From: Nisaea nitritireducens
Lineage (GTDB): Bacteria > Pseudomonadota > Alphaproteobacteria > Thalassobaculales > Thalassobaculaceae
Direction: 5' to 3'
NCBI RefSeq assembly: GCF_014904795.1
Contig: NZ_JACZFS010000059.1
Location: 1-35,486 of the forward strand
Length of the DNA: 35,486 bases
A program made the translations under genes and the position numbers. The notes below the pieces were generated by a model. The model saw only the letters and a program-made list of their open reading frames with translations. It ran no database searches and was not told the origin of the DNA. Each line of letters opens with the position of its first letter. The stretch's first letter is position 1. This document shows positions 17,142-24,543 of this stretch, piece after piece.

Positions 17142-19244
17142 TTACAAGCAGGCGGCCTCGAAAGCCGGTTTGACCACTTCCCGGTAAAATTTCTGGTCGA
17201 GATCTTCGGGAATCCGGGTCAGCTTTCCTGACAGGTCATCCAAGATCGTTGGCTTCTTCGACCCCGCACCAACATACATCGGATTATTTAATGCCCAGAT
17301 GCGGCCCTCCTTCACGAAGCCGCTGCGAATGATCTGGGAAAACAGCTCCTCGACCGGCTCCGTCGTCTCAATTCGTTTGGGAAAATAGCCGGATTTCACC
17401 CTGGCCTCTTCATCAAACTCTATCGTCGCGCAGACAAATTTTTCCGGGTCATTCAACAGCATCATGCGCTCTATGCCCAAGCCTGTCGCCAGCACACCAT
17501 CGACAAATCCATTGTCGGTCGCTTTGAACCCATGCGGTACGTAAAGATCCAGAAGCCGGGAGGATGCATAAAACAATTGCGGTTGCATGGTTCGGACCTC
17601 GACCGTGTTGTCCCCGATCACATTCAGTCGGGACGGGTCGGAAGGAACAGAAGATAGCCCGGAGCCGACCGCATAGGCCGTAACCCTGTGTGACAGATTG
17701 GCAAGAAACAGTTGCTTCAGTATTTCCGCACCCGCTGACCCGGGCCCTTCAGGAAAGCGCGTCTTGTCATTGAGTGTTTCCCATGCTCGTTCGCCGATCG
17801 GCAAATCGACAGTATACATCGCGTCATGGGACCCACCGGCAATCCAGTCTCCCAATTGCCCAAGAGCCCCTCTGCTGAATATGTAATCTGCGACCAAAAC
17901 GATGGCATCGGCTTTGTCACGTCGTGCCAGAACCATCGTGGTCCAGTGGGCGACCATCATTGCGAGATAGTTGCGATCACGGTAATCGGAGCCGAGAAGC
18001 GGCTGCAGGTCAAAAAAGACGACCTCTGCCTTTGCGCGAAGAATCGCAAGGGATTCTGAGCGGAGCAGACGCTCCCAATTATCCAGTGTGCTGAAAATAT
18101 GAACAGTTACCTGCCTGTCGCGAAATAGCGGACTGCTGGCCTCATCAATGAGATTTTGCAGCCCGCATTTTTCCCAGAGAGCGGTATGGGATTCCCCCCA
18201 AACCGGAATCGAAATATAAAGTCTCGCAGTCTCAGGATTGTCGACTGCGACAGCTCGGCTCGTCCTGACCAGATCCGAAATTTGCTGCAAAACAAAATAA
18301 CTTAGTGTCAGCGGCCCGCTAACCGGCCCTAGCTCGGCCAGTTTGGCGGATGCATAATCGCAGCCGCCATTCCAGACCTGTAATCGAAGATACTCGAGAT
18401 ATTCTCCGTCAGCCCGTACCGACAAGGAATCGGCATCAGAAAACTTGTGGAATGTTCCTTCCAGCAGACTGCGCGCCTCCGGTATTGAGCCATTGCGCAT
18501 AGCCTGAAAAGCCATTATCCGCCTGACGGCCGGGTCCTCCTTAAATCCCGGAGCAGCCACGGACAGCATTTTCCCGATCCTTTCCGAGCCCCCCCGAACC
18601 GCAATCTCCAGACTGGCCAATCGGCCCCATACAACGCCGTCTTCGGGTTTGATAATTGCCGGAGCACGCCACAAGGAACCGATTTCCCCACGCTTGTGAG
18701 CAATGAAGCAGAGCGTTTGACTGATATGCATGAAAGCTTCGGAGTGCGCCGGGTCAAGCACAGCCACGCGGCGAAACGCGTTGAACGCTAGATCACCCCG
18801 GTTTCGTTTCCTGAAATGCATTCCAATCTCAAACCAGACAGACTTTGTGCCTGGCTCCAATTGCGCAACTCGTCGGGAAAGTAATTCGGTAGCGGCTGAA
18901 TTGCCGCTCCAATCAACGAAATTTCGGAAGAACCAAAGTGCTTCTGCATCGCCGGGTGCTATCAGAACCGCCCGACGGCTTCCCGCTGCAACTGATTCGA
19001 TCTGGTTCAAAGCAGCGCAGACTCTTGCCCTGGCGAGCCAAAGCACCGCACTTATCGGATTGTCCCGCAACCCATTGCCCAATGCCTCGAGAGCAGACGC
19101 CGGATCATTTAGCTCTGTAATAATATCCGATAATAATTTTATAGAATTTACATTTTTCGGATTTGAAGCGATGAAATCAATACACCGGGCGAGGGCATCT
19201 TTGGGTCGCCCGGATTGCGTCATGGTAATTGCTTCACCAACCAT
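17142..19244 (-). CDS. TPR protein with C-terminal glycosyltransferase-like domain
   Basis: A 700-residue protein. The first 300 or so residues hold several degenerate tetratricopeptide repeats, for example QSGRPKDALARCIDFIASNPKN and DLAFNAFRRVAVLDPAHSEA. From about residue 344 a second domain begins (RLYISIPVWGESHTALWEKCGL), which resembles the GT-A-like proteins often found beside alphaproteobacterial glycan loci. A possible metal-binding acidic region includes ADAIVLVADYIFS. It is convergent to the glycosyltransferase, separated by 49 bases. The 5' part is rich in A and T (around 19100-19140), unlike its neighbours, which hints at transfer. Function is uncertain. Confidence 0.7.
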   Translation of the reverse strand: MVGEAITMTQSGRPKDALARCIDFIASNPKNVNSIKLLSDIITELNDPASALEALGNGLRDNPISAVLWLARARVCAALNQIESVAAGSRRAVLIAPGDAEALWFFRNFVDWSGNSAATELLSRRVAQLEPGTKSVWFEIGMHFRKRNRGDLAFNAFRRVAVLDPAHSEAFMHISQTLCFIAHKRGEIGSLWRAPAIIKPEDGVVWGRLASLEIAVRGGSERIGKMLSVAAPGFKEDPAVRRIMAFQAMRNGSIPEARSLLEGTFHKFSDADSLSVRADGEYLEYLRLQVWNGGCDYASAKLAELGPVSGPLTLSYFVLQQISDLVRTSRAVAVDNPETARLYISIPVWGESHTALWEKCGLQNLIDEASSPLFRDRQVTVHIFSTLDNWERLLRSESLAILRAKAEVVFFDLQPLLGSDYRDRNYLAMMVAHWTTMVLARRDKADAIVLVADYIFSRGALGQLGDWIAGGSHDAMYTVDLPIGERAWETLNDKTRFPEGPGSAGAEILKQLFLANLSHRVTAYAVGSGLSSVPSDPSRLNVIGDNTVEVRTMQPQLFYASSRLLDLYVPHGFKATDNGFVDGVLATGLGIERMMLLNDPEKFVCATIEFDEEARVKSGYFPKRIETTEPVEELFSQIIRSGFVKEGRIWALNNPMYVGAGSKKPTILDDLSGKLTRIPEDLDQKFYREVVKPAFEAACL

Positions 19245-19505
19245 TCAACTACCACCCCGAACTAACTGCGCAACCCCGACCAGCTTCACTCGATCAGGAG
19301 GCTGACACAAGGTGAGCGATGCTCCAATAGAATGACTTAAACTTAAGATAGTGACGTTTCTACTTTGCACAAACTGCGACAATTCAATTTTATTGCAACA
19401 TATATGTGTAGGCGCAAAGTTAAAATGCCCTGACCTGGAATGTCCTGACCTGGGAAAATAGAACTGTCACCCTCCCACGTTTCGATCCATGGGGAGGTTT
19501 GCAAA
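19245..19505. other. Intergenic, AT-rich; leads into IS remnants
   Basis: About 260 bases without a credible gene, markedly A/T-rich at 19325-19425. It carries the upstream region of the reverse-strand TPR gene and ends in the repeated motif at 19426 and the start of the ISNCY remnant. Short reverse-strand frames here have no features. Confidence 0.5.
19426..19455. repeat. Two tandem 15-bp units (TGYCCTGACCTGG)
   Basis: TGCCCTGACCTGGAA at 19426-19440 is followed at once by TGTCCTGACCTGGGA at 19441-19455; 13 of 15 positions agree. It sits about 50 bases before the ISNCY transposase remnant. It may be the end or terminal inverted repeat region of that element, or a short duplication made on insertion. 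Confidence 0.6.
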
Positions 19506-19764
19506 TTGGGACTCTTTCTGTTGAGCGAACATGACCTGCAGCGCATCAAGGTTTTGTCCAGGGTCATCGACGGGCGGATGCCCCTCGTAAACACATCTCA
19601 TACCCCTGCAATCAAAACACGAAGTCAAGAGGCTGCTGGCGCGCATCCGAAGCGATGGCGCAATGTCCATTCGGTACCAGTCTCCGGGCAAACGGTTGAA
19701 CAACCACATAGATGATGATTTGCGCGTCTACGCAGAGGCACTTGCCCGTCGTCAAAATCTTTGA
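19506..19764 (+). pseudogene. ISNCY-family transposase N-terminal fragment, frameshifted
   Basis: From TTG 19506 the frame reads GLFLLSEHDLQRIKVLSRVIDGRM, matching the N-terminal helix-turn-helix region of ISNCY transposases (MSERELKRIEVL type). The match then moves to the +1 frame near 19615 (KHEVKRLLARIRSDGAMSIRY, then NNHIDDDLRVYAEALARRQNL) and stops at TGA 19762-19764. Only about 85 codons of a transposase of more than 400 residues remain, and the catalytic domain is absent. The element is dead. It is the first of three different IS remnants here. Confidence 0.8.
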
Positions 19765-19814
19765 GCCAGTTGGTCGGCTGATTTAACGGGGGATATTGCT
19801 CACCTTTTTTGATG

Positions 19815-20280
19815 TTAGGCGGCTTGCCGCTGATGGTTCAAACGGCGGTTCTTGATGGCGGGTTCCTTGATCCGTTTTCATCCTTTAGATGATGGTCGTG
19901 GCACGGCCGAAGTAGACATCAGCCGCCATGACGTCGCCGAGGCTTTCATGATAGCGCTCGTGGTTGTAGTGCTTGATGAAGGCCTCGATCTGGTTTTCGA
20001 GGGCGCCGGGCAGGTAGTAGTTTTCGAGCAGAACACAGCTCTTCAACGTCTGATGCCAGCGCCCGATTTTGCCTTGGGTCAGTGGATGGAGCGGTGCGCC
20101 ACGAACATGATCCATACCCTTTGTGCTCAGTCCCTCGGCCAGTTCACCGGATATAGACGAAGATTCGTTAGCGCCGAGCAGACGCGGTCTGTGAGCGACT
20201 TTTGCAGGGTCACAGCCTGATGCCTTCAGGGCCAGGTTCAACGTGTCAGCCACATCATGTGAAAAACCTCTTCGGAAACC
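19815..20280 (-). pseudogene. IS3-family transposase C-terminal fragment
   Basis: The reverse strand encodes the integrase core of an IS3-type OrfB: RRGFSHDVADTLNLAL, HRPRLLGANESS, GMDHVRGAPLHPLTQGKIGRWHQ and HYNHERYHESLGDVMAADVYFGR. The second catalytic aspartate of the DDE triad, normally in an S-D-N-G context, is replaced by alanine (G-A-N-E). A frameshift just after ATTII near 19884 moves the C-terminal tail to another frame (KRIKEPAIKNRRLNHQRQAA), ending at TAA 19817-19815. The N-terminal half is missing. Non-functional. Confidence 0.85.
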
Positions 20281-20284
20281 ACAG

Positions 20285-20425
20285 ATTATTGAGCCAACGT
20301 CCACGTTCCTGGTCAGCGGTATTGCCAATCACACACATCGCAAATCGATACGAACAAAGCCGATCCATGACGATCGACGGTGGCTGACCGTAACGCTGCA
20401 TTGCCCCCTTCAACTGTTCAGCACT
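20285..20425 (-). pseudogene. IS6-family transposase fragment
   Basis: Reverse-strand residues SAEQLKGAMQRYGQPPSIVM, DRLCSY and RGRWLNN match the catalytic core of IS6/IS26-like transposases (the VTDxLxSY block and the RxxNNRAEN block). The sequence departs from the family right after NN (20285), where the IS3 piece begins within a few bases. Only about 47 codons remain of roughly 230. Confidence 0.75.
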
Positions 20426-20455
20426 TTGACATAGTCTGCTATTGATTGTGATACC
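20426..20455 (+). promoter_or_regulatory. Possible promoter for acyltransferase operon
   Basis: A perfect TTGACA (20426-20431) is followed after 18 bases by GATACC (20450-20455), preceded by TG in the extended -10 position. The -35 box is strong and the -10 is weak. It touches the IS6 remnant boundary, so the promoter could have been brought in or created by the insertion. The remaining bases to 20650 hold no gene that I can support. Confidence 0.3.
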
Positions 20456-20650
20456 GAAGCCGAGGCATTGAGGGTCCGGAGAAGCGCCAACGAGCACGGT
20501 GCTTCTGAACTCTCAAACTCTCCAGGAAACGCGTTGCTGACCATCAATTGGAACTGGCAGCGGTCCTGCCGAGCACTGCTTTCCGGATCCGGGATGGTTT
20601 CGGGCGCGATAGGCGGCCCACAGATGATGGCCGAAAGGAAACAATTTTCC

Positions 20651-21538
20651 ATGAAAACCTATTCCACCGCCTACATATTTCCCGGCCAGGGCTCACAGCA
20701 CCTCGGTATGGGGAAAGACCTGTTTGAGCGCTATCCCGAAATCGAGAAAGAAGCCGACGATATCCTCGGCTATTCTATTCGAAAGCTCTGCCTGGAAGAT
20801 CCGGACAAGGAATTGGTGCAAACCCAATTCACCCAGCCCGCTCTCTATACTGTCAACGCGATGACATATCGTGCAGCCGTTGCTGAACGGGGCATCGGCG
20901 GAGACATTCTCGCCGGTCACAGCCTTGGGGAATACAACGCGCTGCACGCCGCCGACGTGTTCGATTTCGCCACTGGCCTGAAGCTGGTCCGCAGAAGAGG
21001 AGAGATCATGTCGAAAATCAAAGGCGGTGGCATGGCGGCGGTGCTCGGCATGTCTTCTTCGGAAACCAAGGATTTTCTGACGAAGAACGGGCTGACGACC
21101 CTTGATGTCGCTAACGAGAACTCACCATCACAGGCCGTGATTTCCGGCCGGGAAGAAGACATCAAATCTGCGATGAAGCCCTTTGGCAGCATCGAAGGGT
21201 GCAATTTCATCCCGTTGCGTGTCAGCGGCGCCTTTCACTCCCGCTACATGCAGGACGCGCGTGCCGAATTCGAAGACTATCTGCGGCAGTTCGAGTTCAA
21301 GGCGCCACAACGCGCCGTGCTCTCAAACGTGGAGGCTCGCCCCTACACCGAAGAGCGGGTGCAGGAACTCCTGTCGAAGCAGATCACAAATCCCGTCAAA
21401 TGGTGCGAAACCGTGCAAGTTATGCTCGGTGCCGGGATCGATCAGATCCACGAAGCCGGCCCGGGAACTGTATTGGATAAGCTCGTCATCTCCATCCGGC
21501 AACAAGCTCCGGCAATCGCCATCGATTGGCCGATCTGA
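20651..21538 (+). CDS. Discrete malonyl-CoA:ACP transacylase (trans-AT)
   Basis: A 295-residue FabD-like acyltransferase that should load malonyl units onto the acyl carrier domains of the facing polyketide synthase, which has no AT of its own. Typical features are AYIFPGQGSQHLGMGKDLF at the start, TQFTQPALYTVNAM, the nucleophile Ser91 in GHSLGEYNALHAADVFDF, and His196 in VSGAFHSRYM. GHSLGEYNA and GAFHS are characteristic of malonyl-specific trans-ATs. Start ATG 20651 follows an AGGAAA site; a longer frame opens at 20468 but that part has no family match. An acyl hydrolase (proofreading) role cannot be excluded from sequence. Confidence 0.9.
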   Translation: MKTYSTAYIFPGQGSQHLGMGKDLFERYPEIEKEADDILGYSIRKLCLEDPDKELVQTQFTQPALYTVNAMTYRAAVAERGIGGDILAGHSLGEYNALHAADVFDFATGLKLVRRRGEIMSKIKGGGMAAVLGMSSSETKDFLTKNGLTTLDVANENSPSQAVISGREEDIKSAMKPFGSIEGCNFIPLRVSGAFHSRYMQDARAEFEDYLRQFEFKAPQRAVLSNVEARPYTEERVQELLSKQITNPVKWCETVQVMLGAGIDQIHEAGPGTVLDKLVISIRQQAPAIAIDWPI

Positions 21539-22443
21539 CTGATACCCCTCAAGAATTCCGGTTTATTGTGACCTCGCAGAACAAATTTCTCGTCTCGATC
21601 CGGGGCAAGGGTGCCCGGCCGCCACTTTATTTGGTGCACAGCCTTGCCGGTGAGCTTACCTGGCTGCCTCCTTTGTCTCAGCTTATGGACGATGACCAGC
21701 CTATTTACGGCTTCGCTGCGGCCGGGTTGAACGCCAAGGGGACAGCATTCGACAGCGTCGAGGAAATGGCGCAAGCCTATCTAGACGCGACAAGACGGGT
21801 CCACCCCGCCGAACCCTACATACTTGGCGGTTATTCTTTTGGCGGTGTGGTCGCCTTTGAGATGGCGCGGCAAGTTCAGTTGCTCGGCGGCACCGTCGAA
21901 AAGCTCGTTCTGATCGATACCTACTCCCCGAAATCGGCGATCATCAAGGAACTGAGTGCGTGGAACCACAACGGTACCATGCTGCAGTCGGTCGGGAATA
22001 TGCTGGCACTGGAATGGAAAGCGCGCGCGTTGATGGCCCCGGGAGACTTGCCTGCCGGAGACGCTGCGGGTCAGGTGGACCTGACGGTCCGGCACCTGTT
22101 AACGCAATGCGATATTCCCCATAGTTACGAAGCTCTTAGCGACCTTCTCGCGAAATGCCGGGATGTCATGGCCGCGCATAACAAAGCCCTCTCGAACTAT
22201 CAGCCGGCTCCTCTCCCGAAGCCTGTGGAGACAGTGCTGATACAGAATTCCGAAGGGTTCGTCGGTCGAAAAAACATTCTCAATCTTCCCGGGCTATCGA
22301 ATGGTGTTGAAGGCAATGACCATGGATGGGACGGTATCCTTCAGGGGACGACAAAAACTCTGACCGTCGAAACCGAACATTTTCTTATGATGAAAAGCCC
22401 CGCTTTGGAGCGGGTGGCGGAAATCTTGAACGCAGAATTATAA
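21526..22443 (+). CDS. Standalone thioesterase
   Basis: A 305-residue alpha/beta hydrolase of the PKS/NRPS thioesterase type. The triad is visible: Ser104 in GGYSFGGVVAFEMARQ, Asp131 in LVLIDTYSP (27 residues later, the usual spacing), and His in TVETEHFLMM. The oxyanion region is LYLVHSLAGE. The start is unsure: TTG 21526 overlaps the preceding acyltransferase stop by 13 bases, and the alternative GTG 21568 avoids the overlap; neither has a clear ribosome site. It probably edits stalled chains or releases product from the polyketide synthase. It resembles the two C-terminal TE domains of that enzyme more than TE1. Confidence 0.88.
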   Translation: MADLTDTPQEFRFIVTSQNKFLVSIRGKGARPPLYLVHSLAGELTWLPPLSQLMDDDQPIYGFAAAGLNAKGTAFDSVEEMAQAYLDATRRVHPAEPYILGGYSFGGVVAFEMARQVQLLGGTVEKLVLIDTYSPKSAIIKELSAWNHNGTMLQSVGNMLALEWKARALMAPGDLPAGDAAGQVDLTVRHLLTQCDIPHSYEALSDLLAKCRDVMAAHNKALSNYQPAPLPKPVETVLIQNSEGFVGRKNILNLPGLSNGVEGNDHGWDGILQGTTKTLTVETEHFLMMKSPALERVAEILNAEL

Positions 22444-22466
22444 ACACCACGGGGGAAATGCTGATC

Positions 22467-23417
22467 ATGACGACACGGTTCGAACACTTCTGGATACTGG
22501 GTCTGGCCGTGGTTCTCGCGTTCGGATCCAACCCTGCGGCACAAGCATCAGACGGGGACCCGCTCCCGAGCTGGAATGAAGGTGCCAACAAGTCTGCAAT
22601 TTTGGAATTCGTCGCCGCCTCAACCAATGAGGATGGCGCCGATTTCATCCCGATCGAGGACCGCATCGCGACGTTCGACATGGACGGAACCCTTGTCGTG
22701 GAAAAACCTAAAGCAGCGGTCAGTGTCTTCTCCTCTCAATATCTCTCCGGAATTGCGGAGGCTAACCCCAACTTGGATATCCAGCCTTACAGGGCCATTC
22801 GGGAAGCGGATGAGGATTACTTAGCGAAGAATGTTGTTCAGGTTCTGAATGCAGCCGGTGCGGGACTACCCCAATCCGAGTATCGCGACCGGGTCACGGC
22901 GTTCGGCAAGACGTTCAAGCATGAACGGTTCGACAAGCCCTTTGGAGAGCTTTTCTATGCCCCGATGATCGAGCTCGTGAGCTATTTGAAAGCCAATGCA
23001 TTCTCGGTCTATATCGTTTCCGGATCAGCTCAAGGATTTGTCCGCGGTTTCGCCAAGGAAGCGACTGGCCTCCCTCAGCGCCAGATGATCGGCACGCAGT
23101 GGGTTCTGGATTTCCAGGGTGATGGATTTATGCGCACTGCCCGGTTTCGCAATCTCGGTGTGGCGGCGGCTGGAAAACCGGTGATCATTCAGTATCAGAT
23201 CGGGCAAAAACCGGTATTCGCCTTCGGCAACACATGGGGCGACCAGCAGATGCTCGAATATGTCCTCAGCCACAAGGACTACAAGAAACTGGCGCTTTGG
23301 CTGGATCACGATGATGAAGCTCGCGAGTATCTTTACGATGGCCGTGTGAAACCGGCCGACGGTCTCTTGAAGGTCAGCATGAAGAACGATTTCAAGAAAT
23401 TGTTCGCGCATGATTGA
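22467..23417 (+). CDS. Secreted HAD-superfamily phosphatase
   Basis: A 316-residue phosphatase-like protein with a Sec signal: MTTRFEHF, a hydrophobic run (WILGLAVVLAFG), and a PAAQA-S cleavage site near residue 27. The mature part has HAD motif I Asp71/Asp73 (ATFDMDGTLV), motif II Ser in VYIVSGSAQGF, and motif IV in FAFGNTWGDQQM. This is the phosphoserine-phosphatase-like HAD layout, but exported. Two ATGs exist, 22458 and 22467; the second has better spacing from GGGGGA. Its end overlaps the kinase by 8 bases. Dephosphorylation of a small molecule in the periplasm is inferred; see the kinase. Confidence 0.85.
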   Translation: MTTRFEHFWILGLAVVLAFGSNPAAQASDGDPLPSWNEGANKSAILEFVAASTNEDGADFIPIEDRIATFDMDGTLVVEKPKAAVSVFSSQYLSGIAEANPNLDIQPYRAIREADEDYLAKNVVQVLNAAGAGLPQSEYRDRVTAFGKTFKHERFDKPFGELFYAPMIELVSYLKANAFSVYIVSGSAQGFVRGFAKEATGLPQRQMIGTQWVLDFQGDGFMRTARFRNLGVAAAGKPVIIQYQIGQKPVFAFGNTWGDQQMLEYVLSHKDYKKLALWLDHDDEAREYLYDGRVKPADGLLKVSMKNDFKKLFAHD

Positions 23418-24543
23418 CCGGGTACACGCCGCCGCCCCCACGTCAGTCGAACAGATCACCACCGAGTGGCTGAAGGAGTGCCTGATGTCGTCCGGTCAGA
23501 CCGGTGCGGAAAGGCTCATCGGTTTCACGGCCGAGCCTGTCGGGACGCCCGGGATGACATCGGTCGTGCATGTACTCTCGTTGAGTTATGAAGGCGACGC
23601 CGGCGGCGCGCCAACCAAACTGGCCGCCAAGTTCTCTCTGGATCTCGAGCCGGTAAAGCAGGCCCTCTCTTCCAATCGGGGCTATGAAAGGGAGTTTCTC
23701 TTCTACAAGCATTTTGGCGCGGACGCGGGCATTCCAACCCCGCTTTGCTATTGGGCTTCCTACGACGCCACAGAGACGCGATGCGGCCTCTTGCTCGAGT
23801 ATCTGGACGGTACATGCTCAAGCAACAGATTTATCGGAACGTCGAGTGAGATCGAACCGATCATCGATAGGCTCGCCGCTTTCCATGCCCGATGGTGGAA
23901 CAAAGCAGACGGTCACGCAGGCCTCATACCTGCTTTTGCGCCCTATTTGGTTGATCTCATTCTGGAGAAGCTCGAATCCTCCTTGAGGAACATCAAGGCA
24001 CATCATCGCGCCAGGGTTGGCGATACGCTTGTTGAGCTTGTCGAATTCTGGCTTTCTCACGCCCACGAGATCTCGGAACTAGAGCGGGCGAAACCCCAAA
24101 CGCTGTGCCATGGGGACCTCCATCGTGAACAAATTCTATTCCCCGCCAGTCCCGGGGGGCCACTCAACATCATCGATTGGCAAATGGCCGGTAGCGACAG
24201 CGCAGCCTTGGACCTGTCGTTCCTGTTATCGGGCGGCCTGCGCCCCGAGGATCGTAGCCGCAACGAAGTAGCGTTCATCGAGCGCTATTACGCCAGCCTG
24301 ACGGATAGCGGTGTCGATGATTACTCCATGGAAGAGCTTATGGGCAGCTATCGGGTCAGCATTGCTCGTCAAGCGGTCTTCAGCATGATGGCATTCGCCA
24401 TGGAAGATCTAACTCCGGTTTTCGCTTGGTGGGACAGCTCTCCCGACCGCAAGAACTTCTCTTTTTGGGACGTAACTTGCGGCTGGGCTACGATGGCATT
24501 AGATGAGCATCAAGTTCTGAATCAGCTGAAGCAGTCGGTTTAG
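23410..24543 (+). CDS. APH/EcKL-like small-molecule kinase
   Basis: A 377-residue phosphotransferase of the aminoglycoside/choline-kinase fold. The catalytic-loop Asp236 is in CHGDLHREQ and the metal-binding Asp256 is in LNIIDWQMAG; the N-lobe lysine is probably in PTKLAAKFSLDL. The residue normally Asn in H-G-D-x-x-x-x-N is Gln241 here. It overlaps the secreted phosphatase gene by 8 bases, so the two are coupled. A cytoplasmic kinase beside an exported phosphatase is the arrangement known from streptomycin and from the calyculin protoxin system. Its last 56 bases overlap the facing polyketide synthase gene, tail to tail. Confidence 0.85.
   Translation: MIDRVHAAAPTSVEQITTEWLKECLMSSGQTGAERLIGFTAEPVGTPGMTSVVHVLSLSYEGDAGGAPTKLAAKFSLDLEPVKQALSSNRGYEREFLFYKHFGADAGIPTPLCYWASYDATETRCGLLLEYLDGTCSSNRFIGTSSEIEPIIDRLAAFHARWWNKADGHAGLIPAFAPYLVDLILEKLESSLRNIKAHHRARVGDTLVELVEFWLSHAHEISELERAKPQTLCHGDLHREQILFPASPGGPLNIIDWQMAGSDSAALDLSFLLSGGLRPEDRSRNEVAFIERYYASLTDSGVDDYSMEELMGSYRVSIARQAVFSMMAFAMEDLTPVFAWWDSSPDRKNFSFWDVTCGWATMALDEHQVLNQLKQSV

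Larger units (their letters stand above)
19506..20425. mobile_element. Insertion-sequence graveyard (ISNCY, IS3 and IS6 remnants)
   Basis: Within about 920 bases, three transposase pieces of three families lie next to one another: ISNCY on the + strand, then IS3 and IS6 on the - strand. The IS3 and IS6 pieces meet within a few bases near 20280, as if one interrupted the other or a deletion joined them. None has an intact frame. The block separates the carbamoyl/glycosyl operon from the polyketide operon and may mark an old insertion or rearrangement point. Confidence 0.75.

Noticed and set aside
20468-20650. A longer acyltransferase start at 20468
   Set aside because: The extra 61 residues have no family similarity, and a ribosome site sits before the ATG at 20651, where the FabD-like fold begins.
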